NCBI RefSeq assembly: GCF_016741875.1
Contig: NZ_JAERRF010000022.1
Location: forward strand, 86,741 to 150,740
Direction of reading: 5' to 3'
Length of the DNA stretch: 64,000 nucleotides
Source: Streptomyces coffeae
GTDB taxonomy: Bacteria; Actinomycetota; Actinomycetes; Streptomycetales; Streptomycetaceae
The translations under genes were made by a program, and so were the position numbers. Every line of letters begins with the position of its first letter. Position 1 is the stretch's first letter. Below, in pieces: positions 17,140 through 25,099 of the stretch. The notes under the pieces were generated by a model. That model had not been told where the DNA came from. It did no database searches and saw nothing but the letters and a program-made list of their open reading frames with translations.

Positions 17140-17301
17140 GAGTCATTCCTTCCGGCGCCTGCACGATTACTGACTATTTGCCAGATAAAGGGATCGCGTA
17201 GGCGTCTTATCCACCGTCAGCGAAGAATGCGCCTGCTGCCACCTGACGCGGCCTACAATCGCCCCGGTGTTAAGCCCTCCGGGTGGAGATAAGCGCAGTG
17301 A

Positions 17302-18690
17302 TCACTCTTCTGCCGCGCGAACGGGCTGATGCCGCGTCACCGATTCGGCCGACATCGTTCCGATAAGCCCAGTGGTGTGTGTCGCCGAGCGGAAATCCGG
17401 GTGCGCGAGTGCGCGGCGCAGAAAGCCGAGGGTGGTCCGTACGCCCTCGCCGGTGACCCGGAACTCGCCCAGGGCCCGGTCCATACGCGCCAGCGCCTGC
17501 TCGCGGTCGGGCGCCCAGACAACGGTCTTGGCCAGCAGCGAGTCATAGTCCGGTCCCACCCGCCAGCCCGGGAAGGCATGGGTGTCCACCCGGACGAAGG
17601 GCCCGCCGGGCGGGATGAATTCGGTGAGCAGCCCGGGGGCGGGGATGAATTCCCGGTCCGGGTCCTCGGCGTTCACCCGGCATTCGATGGCCACCCCGCG
17701 CCGCACCACGTCCTCCTGGCGGACGGAGAGCGGCTGTCCGGCGGCGATGAGGATCTGCTCCCGGACGATATCGATTCCGGTGACCATCTCGGTGACCGGA
17801 TGTTCCACCTGGAGGCGGCAGTTGATTTCCATGAGATGGAATTCATGGGTGGGGGAGAGCACGAACTCGAAGGTGCCCGCGCCCACATAGCCCACCGCCT
17901 CGGCGCCGCGCACCGCCGCCGCGCACATCTCCTCCCGCCGCTCCGGCGGGAGATTCGGCGCCGGGGCCTCCTCCACCATCTTCTGGTGGCGCCGCTGCAC
18001 CGAGCAGTCGCGTTCGCCGAGATGGACCACCCGGCCGTGCCGGTCCCCGATCACCTGCACCTCGACATGGCGGGCGTCATCGACGAACCGCTCCATGTAG
18101 AGACGTTCGTCCCCGAATACCGCGCGCGCGTGCGCGCGCGTCTCGTTGAACGCCCTTACCAGGGCGTCGGGTTGGCGCACCACCGCCATCCCCCGGCCAC
18201 CGCCGCCCGCCACCGCCTTGAGGATCAGCGGATAGCCGATCCGCTCCGCGATCTCCCGTGCCTCCACCGGAGTCGCCACCGCGCCGGGGCTCCCGGGCAG
18301 CACCGGCAGCCCCGCCTTCTCCATCAGGGCGCGGGCCGCCGCCTTGTCCCCGAGCCGCTGCATCACCGAGGCCGGGGGACCGATGAAGGTGATCCCGTTG
18401 TCCTCGCAGATCTCCGCGAAGTCCGGGTCCTCGGAGAGGAATCCGTATCCCGGGTGGACGGCCTGGGCGCCGGTGCGCCGGGCCGCCTCGATGATCGCGG
18501 GGATGGCGAGATAGCTGCGCTTGGACGGTGCGGGTCCGATGTGCACCGCCTCGTCCGCGAGCCGGACGACGGCCGAGTCACGGTCCGCGGTGGAGTACAC
18601 CGCAACCGTGCGCATGCCCAGTTCACGGCAGGCGCGTACCACCCGGATCGCGATCTCGCCGCGGTTGGCGACGAGAACGGTGGAGAACAC
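17302..18690 (-). CDS. accC: Acetyl-CoA carboxylase biotin carboxylase subunit
   Basis: A 462-residue biotin carboxylase: N-terminal VLVANRGEIAIRVVRAC, ATP-grasp domain with glycine-rich loop AVAGGGGRGMAVV, biotin-carboxylase motifs ERDCSVQRRHQKM and FHLMEINCRLQVEHPVTE. It carboxylates biotin on the carrier protein using ATP and bicarbonate. GTG 18690 (MFSTVLVANRG) is favoured, with GGGGTGAG upstream; GTG 18699 overlaps the BCCP stop and is an alternative. It is the last gene of the polyketide operon, so it likely supplies malonyl-CoA to it rather than being the housekeeping copy. Confidence 0.92.
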   Translation of the reverse strand: MFSTVLVANRGEIAIRVVRACRELGMRTVAVYSTADRDSAVVRLADEAVHIGPAPSKRSYLAIPAIIEAARRTGAQAVHPGYGFLSEDPDFAEICEDNGITFIGPPASVMQRLGDKAAARALMEKAGLPVLPGSPGAVATPVEAREIAERIGYPLILKAVAGGGGRGMAVVRQPDALVRAFNETRAHARAVFGDERLYMERFVDDARHVEVQVIGDRHGRVVHLGERDCSVQRRHQKMVEEAPAPNLPPERREEMCAAAVRGAEAVGYVGAGTFEFVLSPTHEFHLMEINCRLQVEHPVTEMVTGIDIVREQILIAAGQPLSVRQEDVVRRGVAIECRVNAEDPDREFIPAPGLLTEFIPPGGPFVRVDTHAFPGWRVGPDYDSLLAKTVVWAPDREQALARMDRALGEFRVTGEGVRTTLGFLRRALAHPDFRSATHTTGLIGTMSAESVTRHQPVRAAEE

Positions 18691-18695
18691 TGTTC

Positions 18696-19331
18696 TCACC
18701 CCGGGCCGGTGCCGGACAGCGGCTCCACCGCGAGCAGCCGCTGCTGGTACTCCACGGGCTGGCCGTTGGGCACCAGGATCTCCACCACCCGTCCCGCGCT
18801 GTCCGCTTCGACGGTGCTCATCATCTTCATGACCTCCAGGACACCCACCGGCTGCCCCGGCCTGACCAGGTCGCCGACGGCGACGAACGGTGGGGCGCCC
18901 GGTTCGGGCGCGTGGTAGAAGGTGCCGACCGTCGGTGCCTGTACGTACCGCATCCCCGGCGCCGCGTCCTGGGGCGCCGGGGCGGTGCGCGCCGGGTGTT
19001 CGGGGTGCGCGCCGTCCACGACGGCGGGCGGGGACGCGGGGGCGGCCGTGGCCACGGGGCCCGCGGCGCCCTCCGCCGTGGGCCCGGCCGGGGCCGGTGG
19101 CGGCGCGGCCGGACGGGTCCCGGCCGGGTCCGGCCACTCCATCTCGACCGTCGTCTGTCCGTGCCGCAGGGTGATCCGGCGCGGCTGCTGATCGGCGGCC
19201 TTCGCCAGCTCGGTCACACTGCGGCACAGGGAGTCCAGGGTGGCGTGCGGGGGCAGCACGACCGGACCGGGCCGGTGGTGGCCGTTCTCCCGATGGTCCG
19301 CGGTGTTCGTCACAGGGCCGTCCATGGTCAT
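18696..19331 (-). CDS. Biotin carboxyl carrier protein of acetyl-CoA carboxylase
   Basis: A 211-residue BCCP. Residues 1-60 form a domain with a helix (DSLCRSVTELAKAADQQPRRI), residues 65-125 an Ala/Pro-rich flexible linker, and the C-terminal 80 residues the biotinyl domain with the biotinylation motif EVMKMMSTVEA. The start overlaps the AccDA stop (ATGA), with GAGAGG upstream. Its place between fused carboxyltransferase and biotin carboxylase completes an acetyl-CoA carboxylase inside the polyketide operon. Confidence 0.9.
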   Translation of the reverse strand: MTMDGPVTNTADHRENGHHRPGPVVLPPHATLDSLCRSVTELAKAADQQPRRITLRHGQTTVEMEWPDPAGTRPAAPPPAPAGPTAEGAAGPVATAAPASPPAVVDGAHPEHPARTAPAPQDAAPGMRYVQAPTVGTFYHAPEPGAPPFVAVGDLVRPGQPVGVLEVMKMMSTVEADSAGRVVEILVPNGQPVEYQQRLLAVEPLSGTGPG

Positions 19332-21049
19332 GCACCTCTCCCGTCGTCTGCCTCTGCCGTGGTGGCGACCGGGTCCGCGCCGGTGGCGACGCCGATCCGC
19401 TGGAAGCGGCGGACACGCTCCTGCCGCAGCCGGTCCGGGTCCCACGGGGTCAACTCGCCCAAGCAGGCGGTGAGTGCGTCACCGAGCAGCGCGGCCGCCT
19501 TGGCGTGGTCGCTGTGGGCGCCGTCCGGCGGCTCGGCGACCACCCCGTCGACCACCCCCAGGCGCAGCAGCTCCCGCGGGTCCATCCGCAGCGCCGCCGC
19601 CGCGGTGGGCGCGGCCTCCGGGTTCTTCCACAGGATGGCGGCGCAGCCCTCAGGGCTGATGACCGAGTACACCCCGCCCGCGCTGATCAGCACCCGGTCG
19701 GCGACGGCCAGGGCGAGGGCCCCGCCGCTGCCGCCCTCCCCGGTGACCACGGCCACGATGGGCACCGGCAGTACGGACATCAGCCGCAGGTTCTCCGCGA
19801 TGGCCAGTGCCTGGCCGCCGCGTTCGGCGTCGGTGCCGGGGTTGGCGCCGGGGGTGTCCACCAGGGTGATGACGGGCAGCCCCAGCTTGGCGGCCAGCCG
19901 CATCAGCCGGGCCGCCTTGCGGTAGCCGCCGGGGGTGGCCATCCCGAAGGCGCACGCCTGGCGCTCGGCGAGGGTGGGTCCGCCCTTGTGGGTGCCGATC
20001 ACCATCACCGGCATGCCGTTCAGCCGCCCCGGCCCGCCGACCACCGCCGGGCAGTCCTCGGCCAGCCGGTCGCCGTGCAGCGGGTGGAAGTCGTCCAGGA
20101 GATGGCCGATGTAGTCCCGGGTGGTGGGCCGCCCGGGGTGCCGGGCCAGCCGTACCGCCTCCCACGGCTCCCGCTCCGCAAGCTCCTCGGGGTTCCGCAG
20201 GAGCACCTCGGCAGGGTCGAGCGGTGCGTGCTCCGGGGCGGGTTGCGCGCCGGAGCCGGGGGAGGGGCCGGGGTGCCCGAGACCCAGCAGACGGGCGAGG
20301 GCGGACCGCAGTCCCGGGCGCGGCACGATGCTGTCCACCATGCCGTTCGCCAGCAGGAATTCAGCGGTCTGGAAGCCCTCCGGAAGCCGCTCCCGGGTCG
20401 TCTGCTCGATGACCCGGGGCCCGGCGAAGCCGAGCCGCGCACCGGGCTCGGCGATGATCACGTCGGTGAGCGTGGCGAAGGAGGCCGCCACGCCCCCGTA
20501 CGTCGGATCGGTGACCAGCGAGACGGTGAGCACACCCGCCGCGTCGAGCGCGGCCAGCGCCTGCGCGGTCTTGGCCATCTGGAGCAGGGACAGCACACCC
20601 TCCTGCATCCGCGCCCCGCCCGAGGCGGTCACCAGCAGCAGCGGAACGCGGTGGCGCAGACTGGTCCGGGCCGCCTCGGTGATCAGCTCACCGACCGCGC
20701 AGCCCAGACTGCCGCCCAGGAAGCGGAAGTCCATCACGGCCACCACCACCGGCCGGTCCTCGATCCGGCCCCGGACACCGACCACGGCCTCGTCAAGACC
20801 GGTCTCCGTGCGCGCCTCCGCCAGCCGGTCCGGATACGGCCGGGTGTCGGTGAAGCGGAGCGGGTCGTCCACCGTCCGCACCGTGTCCAGCGGCTCGGTG
20901 CTGCCCGGGTCCAGCAGCTGGTCCAGCCGCTGCGGCGCGGACAGGGGGCTGTGCCGGCCGCAGTCCGGGCAGACCCGCAGACACCGGGTGAACCGCTTGC
21001 CGTAGATCAGCCCGGCACAGCCCGCGCAGCGCACCCAGTCGGCGACCAC
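19328..21049 (-). CDS. Fused acetyl-CoA carboxylase carboxyltransferase (AccD-AccA)
   Basis: A 573-residue carboxyltransferase in which beta and alpha parts are one chain. The beta part carries a zinc ribbon (C8-x2-C11 and C27-x2-C30) and the acyl-CoA site GGSLGCAVGELITEA and SGGARMQEG. The alpha part from about residue 290 includes THKGGPTLAERQ, LVDTPGANPG and TGEGGSGGALAL. It moves carboxyl from biotin to acetyl-CoA, making malonyl-CoA. Such fusions accompany several actinobacterial aromatic polyketide clusters. GTG at 21049 is preceded by AAGGGAG and lies 12 nt after the cyclase stop. Confidence 0.92.
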   Translation of the reverse strand: MVADWVRCAGCAGLIYGKRFTRCLRVCPDCGRHSPLSAPQRLDQLLDPGSTEPLDTVRTVDDPLRFTDTRPYPDRLAEARTETGLDEAVVGVRGRIEDRPVVVAVMDFRFLGGSLGCAVGELITEAARTSLRHRVPLLLVTASGGARMQEGVLSLLQMAKTAQALAALDAAGVLTVSLVTDPTYGGVAASFATLTDVIIAEPGARLGFAGPRVIEQTTRERLPEGFQTAEFLLANGMVDSIVPRPGLRSALARLLGLGHPGPSPGSGAQPAPEHAPLDPAEVLLRNPEELAEREPWEAVRLARHPGRPTTRDYIGHLLDDFHPLHGDRLAEDCPAVVGGPGRLNGMPVMVIGTHKGGPTLAERQACAFGMATPGGYRKAARLMRLAAKLGLPVITLVDTPGANPGTDAERGGQALAIAENLRLMSVLPVPIVAVVTGEGGSGGALALAVADRVLISAGGVYSVISPEGCAAILWKNPEAAPTAAAALRMDPRELLRLGVVDGVVAEPPDGAHSDHAKAAALLGDALTACLGELTPWDPDRLRQERVRRFQRIGVATGADPVATTAEADDGRGA

Positions 21050-21061
21050 GTGGTGCTCCCT

Positions 21062-21406
21062 TCAGCTCCGGGCCGGGCCGCTCCGGTCCCGTTCCCAGCG
21101 GTAGAACTCGCGGGCCATCGCGTCCTTCGGCTCCCGCCAGGTCTCCGGGTCGTACGCCTGGACGTACGCGGCCAGCCGGTCGCTGATGTCGCGGAACTCC
21201 GGATGGCCGGCCAGCCGCGCGACCTCGGGTCCCGGCGGGCGGTCGGCCTCTATCAGATGCAGATACACATCGCCGAACTGGAACAGGCTGCGACCGGTGA
21301 CCCCGATCAGCCGCGGCAGTTCACCGCGGTCCGACTCCTCGAAGACCGAGGCTATGCCCGGCGCCGAGTCCTCCTTCATCCGGGCGACGATCAGTGATCG
21401 GTACAT
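21062..21406 (-). CDS. TcmI-family type II polyketide cyclase (WhiE ORF VII-like)
   Basis: A 114-residue single-domain ferredoxin-like-fold cyclase. Landmarks are RSLIVARMKEDSAPGIASVF, LPRLIGVTGRSLFQFGDVYLHLIE, HPEFRDIS and YDPETWREPKDAMAREFYRW, which closely match the WhiE ORF VII/TcmI family. These enzymes close later rings of the poly-beta-ketone. Only 3 nt separate it from the aromatase/cyclase stop upstream, so it is in the same operon. Confidence 0.93.
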   Translation of the reverse strand: MYRSLIVARMKEDSAPGIASVFEESDRGELPRLIGVTGRSLFQFGDVYLHLIEADRPPGPEVARLAGHPEFRDISDRLAAYVQAYDPETWREPKDAMAREFYRWERDRSGPARS

Positions 21407-21409
21407 GGC

Positions 21410-21874
21410 TCACGCACCCACCCGCGCGCGGGCGCGCTGCTCGATCTTGTCCCGGATCAGCTCCATCTGGATCTTGGAGTTGCGGTTGATGTGCTCCGTC
21501 ATCCCGGCGTCGTCGACCGGGGCGTCGGGCTTCATCTCGAAGTCCTGGGTCCAGCGCATCCGGGTGCCCTCGGGCTCCTCGTCGTACTCCCAGCGGATGT
21601 TCATGAAGGCGAAGGGGCCGGTCTCGACCCGGCGCGCCCAGACGGTCCGCACATCGCGGGCCGTCTCCCGCTCGGAGACCCAGCTCCAGATCTTGCCGTT
21701 CTCGTCGGGGTGCATCGTCAGCCGGAAGGTGGTGGTGTCACCGCTGCGCTGGAGCACCTCCACCGAGGCGTACTCGCTGAACAGCTGCGGCCAGTTCTCC
21801 AGATCGTTGGTCATCTCCCAGACCAGATCCAGGGGAGCCGCGATCACGATCTCGTTGTCGGTATGGGCGGCCAT
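21410..21874 (-). CDS. Aromatase/cyclase, SRPBCC fold (WhiE ORF VI-like)
   Basis: A 154-residue START/SRPBCC-domain aromatase/cyclase like TcmN-N and WhiE ORF VI. Landmarks are NEIVIAAPLDLVWEMTNDLENWP, FRLTMHPDENGKIWSWVSERE and the C-terminal helix MTEHINRNSKIQMELIRDKIE. It folds the nascent chain and aromatises the first ring. The gene begins 1 nt after the ACP stop. Confidence 0.93.
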   Translation of the reverse strand: MAAHTDNEIVIAAPLDLVWEMTNDLENWPQLFSEYASVEVLQRSGDTTTFRLTMHPDENGKIWSWVSERETARDVRTVWARRVETGPFAFMNIRWEYDEEPEGTRMRWTQDFEMKPDAPVDDAGMTEHINRNSKIQMELIRDKIEQRARARVGA

Positions 21875-21875
21875 C

Positions 21876-22133
21876 TCATGCTCCCGTGGTGAGTGAGGTG
21901 TTGATGACGTCGAGGAAGTCGCCGGGGGTCTTGGAGCTCTCGGCGCCCGGTTCGATCGGGGTGCCGTAGCGGTTCTCCAGCTCGCCGACGATGGCGAGCA
22001 GACCGAGTGAGTCCAGCCCGTACTCCTCGAAGGGGGCGTCCGGGCGGGTTTCGAGCAGCTGGGGGTCGACGGTGAGTCCGGCGCAGCTCTTCATGAGCGC
22101 CGCCAGCTCACCGTAGGACAGTTGACTGGGCAT
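21876..22133 (-). CDS. Type II polyketide synthase acyl carrier protein
   Basis: An 85-residue ACP. The phosphopantetheine attachment serine is Ser42 in EYGLDSLGLL, followed by the usual IVGELENRYG helix. The start ATG shares a base with the CLF stop (TGATG). The frame is open upstream inside the CLF gene, but MPSQLSYGEL is the expected ACP start. Confidence 0.94.
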   Translation of the reverse strand: MPSQLSYGELAALMKSCAGLTVDPQLLETRPDAPFEEYGLDSLGLLAIVGELENRYGTPIEPGAESSKTPGDFLDVINTSLTTGA

Positions 22134-23383
22134 CAGATATCTCCTTCCGGGCCGCGGAGCACGAGCGCCGCGTTGCAACCCATGAGCCCTCGGCTCAGCA
22201 CCAGCGCCGTCCGCAGCTCGGCCGGACGGGAGGTGCGGGTGACGAGGTCGAGGTCATGGCATACGTCGGTGACGTACGGGGTCGGGGGGACCACACGGTG
22301 CTCCATGGCGAGCACCGCGGCCGCCACGTCCAGGCACGGAGCCGCGCAGTACGCCCGGCCGAAGCCGGTCTTGGGGGCGGTCACCGGGACCCGGGTGCCG
22401 TGCGCGCCCAGTGCGTCGGCGAGGGCCAGCGCCTCGGCGCGGTCCGCCGCCGGGGTGCCGAGGGCGTCCGCGAACACCACATCGATCTCCTCCGGCGCGC
22501 AGTCCGCGTCCGCCAGGGCGACCTGGATGGCGTGGGCGAGCCCCTCCCGGGATCGCTCCCACTGGGACGGTCCGGTGAAGGTCGCGGCATGACCGAGGAT
22601 CCGGCCGCGGATCCGCGCCCCGCGGCGCAGCGCGGCGCCCTCCTCCTCGACCATCAGCATGGCCCCGCCCTCGCCGGGGGCGAAACCGCGGGCGTCCTCG
22701 GTGAACGGCAGGTAGGCCCGGCCCGGTTCACGGGCCAGGCTCATCTCCTCGTAGCCGAGCTGGCAGACGATCGAGTACGGGGCGAGCGGCGCCTCGGCGG
22801 CGCCCACCACGATCGCGTCCGCGCCGTGCCGGATGGACCGGCAGGCGTGGGCGATCGCGTCCAGGCCGCCCGCCTCGTCGTTGGCCACCACCCCGCAGGG
22901 GCCCTTGAAGCCGCCGCGGATGGAGATCTGGCCGGTGCTGGCCGCGTAGAACCAGGCGATCGACTGGTACGGGCCCACATACCGCGGACCCTTGCCCCAC
23001 AGCTGCTGGAGCTCGTGCTGGCCGAACGCACCGCCACCGGAGCCCGCCGCGGTCACCACGCCCACCGCGAACGGCGACATCTCCCCGGCCGGCAGCCGGG
23101 CGTCCTCCAGCGCCAGATCGGCCGCGGCCATCGCGAAGTGGGTGAAGCGGTCGGTCTGGACGAGGAAGCGCTCCTCGATCACCGCGCCCGGTTCGAAACC
23201 GTGGACCTGGCCCGCGACCCGCAGCGGGAAGTGCTCACAGCCTTCCCGGGACAGCCGGTCCAGGGAGCTGATCCCTTCCCGTACCGCCTTCCAGAAGGCG
23301 TCGGTGCCCACCCCGCTCGGCGCCACGATCCCCAGCCCGGTGATGACCGCGCCGCGGTCGTGTCCGCTCTCCGGGGCGCTCAT
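22133..23383 (-). CDS. Ketosynthase chain-length factor (KS-beta)
   Basis: A 416-residue KS-beta/CLF, partner of the KS-alpha encoded upstream; the heterodimer sets polyketide chain length. The thiolase-like fold is intact (GAVITGLGIVAPSGVG at the start, APGEGGAMLMVEEE later), while the active-site cysteine is replaced as expected. At the position usually occupied by the conserved CLF glutamine (VAEQAGGLD in relatives) this protein has Glu (ANDEAGGLD). The ATG overlaps the KS-alpha stop by 4 bp, so the two are made together. Confidence 0.93.
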   Translation of the reverse strand: MSAPESGHDRGAVITGLGIVAPSGVGTDAFWKAVREGISSLDRLSREGCEHFPLRVAGQVHGFEPGAVIEERFLVQTDRFTHFAMAAADLALEDARLPAGEMSPFAVGVVTAAGSGGGAFGQHELQQLWGKGPRYVGPYQSIAWFYAASTGQISIRGGFKGPCGVVANDEAGGLDAIAHACRSIRHGADAIVVGAAEAPLAPYSIVCQLGYEEMSLAREPGRAYLPFTEDARGFAPGEGGAMLMVEEEGAALRRGARIRGRILGHAATFTGPSQWERSREGLAHAIQVALADADCAPEEIDVVFADALGTPAADRAEALALADALGAHGTRVPVTAPKTGFGRAYCAAPCLDVAAAVLAMEHRVVPPTPYVTDVCHDLDLVTRTSRPAELRTALVLSRGLMGCNAALVLRGPEGDI

Positions 23384-24639
23384 GACGCACCCCCGTGGCT
23401 GAGGACCACCGCCGACTGGAAGCCGCCGAACCCGCTGCCCACCGAGAGCACATGGCGCAGCGGCAGCGAGCGGGCGGTGCGCGGTACGTAGTCGAGGTCG
23501 CACTCGGGGTCGGGGTTCTCGTAGTTCGCGGTCGGCGGCACCACACCGTGGGCGAGGGCCAGGGTGCAGGCCACCACCTCGATCGCCCCGATGGCGCCGA
23601 GGGAGTGGCCGACCATGGACTTGATCGAGCTCATCGGGGTGCGGTACGCGTGCTCGCCCAGCGAGCGCTTGACCGCGGCGGTCTCATGGCGGTCGTTCTG
23701 CTGGGTGCCGGAGCCGTGTGCGTTGACGTAGTCGATCTCGGAACTGTCGATACGCGCATGTCCCAGCGCGTGGTCGATGGCCTCGGACATCTCCAGGCCC
23801 TCCCGTGTCAGACCGGTCATGTGATAGGCGTTGCCGTAGGTGGCGAAGCCCTTTAGCTCGCAGTAGATCCGGGCCCCGCGGGCGCGCGCGTGCTCCAGCT
23901 CCTCCAGGACGAGCACGGCGGCGCCCTCGCCCAGGACAAAGCCGTCGCGGCGGGCGTCGAACGGCCGCGAGGCGTGCGTCGGGTCGTCGTTGTTGGCCGA
24001 GGTGGCCTTGATGGCGTCGAAACAGGCCACGGTGATCGGGGAGATCGGCGAGTCCGCCGCGCCCGCGAGGCACACATCGGCCCGGTTCTCCTCGATCGCC
24101 TGGAAGCCGTAGCCGATGGCGTCAAGGCCCGAGGTGCAGCCCGTGGAGACGGTCTGCACCGGGCCCTGTGCGCCGATCAGTTCCGCGACACCGGAGGCCA
24201 GCGCGCTGGGGGCGAACGCGCGGTGCAGATGCGGACCGGCCCGCCGGTGGTCCACGTCCCAGTGCTCGCCCCCGCTGCTGACCTTGACGTAGTCGTGCTC
24301 CAGCCGGGTGGTGCCGCCGACCGCGGTACCCAGCGACACCGCGGTGCGCCAGCTCTCCGGCTGCGGGGCCAGGCCCGCGTCCCGGGTCGCCTCGATCGAT
24401 GCCGCGATCGCGAACTGCACGTACCGGTCGGAGTGTTCGATCTGCTCCGGAGTCAGCCCGGCGGCCACCGGGTCGAAGTCGCACTCGGCGGCGATCCGCG
24501 ACCGGAACCCCGCCGGATCGAAGAGCGTGATCCCGCGCGTCGCCGTACGCCCGGCGGTGAGCATGTCCCAGAAGGCCGGGACGCCCACGCCTCCCGGCGC
24601 GACCACACCGATCCCGGTGACCGCCACCCGTCGGGTCAC
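23380..24639 (-). CDS. Type II polyketide ketosynthase alpha (WhiE ORF III-like)
   Basis: A 419-residue KS-alpha that condenses malonyl units. The nucleophile is C168 in VSTGCTSGLDAIGYG; the two histidines are in VNAHGSGTQQND and VGHSLGAIG. GTG at 24639 overlaps the cupin stop (GTGA) and begins MTRRVAVTGIGVVAPGG, a canonical start. Sequence style and gene order point to the spore-pigment (whiE/sch/cur) lineage rather than the antibiotic lineage. Confidence 0.95.
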   Translation of the reverse strand: MTRRVAVTGIGVVAPGGVGVPAFWDMLTAGRTATRGITLFDPAGFRSRIAAECDFDPVAAGLTPEQIEHSDRYVQFAIAASIEATRDAGLAPQPESWRTAVSLGTAVGGTTRLEHDYVKVSSGGEHWDVDHRRAGPHLHRAFAPSALASGVAELIGAQGPVQTVSTGCTSGLDAIGYGFQAIEENRADVCLAGAADSPISPITVACFDAIKATSANNDDPTHASRPFDARRDGFVLGEGAAVLVLEELEHARARGARIYCELKGFATYGNAYHMTGLTREGLEMSEAIDHALGHARIDSSEIDYVNAHGSGTQQNDRHETAAVKRSLGEHAYRTPMSSIKSMVGHSLGAIGAIEVVACTLALAHGVVPPTANYENPDPECDLDYVPRTARSLPLRHVLSVGSGFGGFQSAVVLSHGGAS

Positions 24640-25043
24640 GACGATGCCTCTGCCGGTTCGGTGGCCTCGGTGTCCACGTGCCCGAGCTCGGGACGCGGGG
24701 CCAGCGGACCGAGGTGGAAGACCATCCGGGCCTCGGTGTCCCCCACATTGCGGAAGCGGTGGCGCATATCGCGGGGGATCAGCAGACCCTGGTCGGGCCG
24801 GAGCGGGTGGGTGGCCCCGTCCAGATCCACCTCCAGATCGCCGCACACGACGAACACGAACTCCTCGGAGTACGGGTGGTAGTGCTCGCCGATGCGTTCA
24901 CCGGGCCCCATGATGGCCAGGCCCATGAAGCCGCTCGTGGCGCCCACGGTGCTCGGGGTGAGCATGGCGCGCAGGTCGCCGCCGCGCCGACGGTTGTGCG
25001 CGACGTCGGCGAGGTCGACGATGCGGGGGGACTGCGTGGTCAT
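24636..25043 (-). CDS. Cupin protein (WhiE ORF II-like)
   Basis: A 135-residue single-domain cupin. The metal motifs are GEHYHPYSEEFVFVVCGDLEV and LIPRDMRHRFRNVG, with His and Glu in the standard positions. WhiE ORF II proteins are conserved in spore-pigment loci, where their exact role is unsettled; pigment modification or retention has been suggested for the locus. It overlaps KS-alpha by 4 bp. Confidence 0.9.
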   Translation of the reverse strand: MTTQSPRIVDLADVAHNRRRGGDLRAMLTPSTVGATSGFMGLAIMGPGERIGEHYHPYSEEFVFVVCGDLEVDLDGATHPLRPDQGLLIPRDMRHRFRNVGDTEARMVFHLGPLAPRPELGHVDTEATEPAEASS

Positions 25044-25099
25044 GATCGGTACCTTCCGGACGTGGGGACGAAAGGGGACGCGGGCAAGCGGGAACGACG

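Noticed and set aside
18121..18140. Alternating CG/GT run (CGCGCGCGTGCGCGCGCG) as a Z-DNA or repeat element
   Set aside because: It lies inside accC and encodes normal Arg/Ala residues of the ATP-grasp region; short CG runs are expected at this G/C content.
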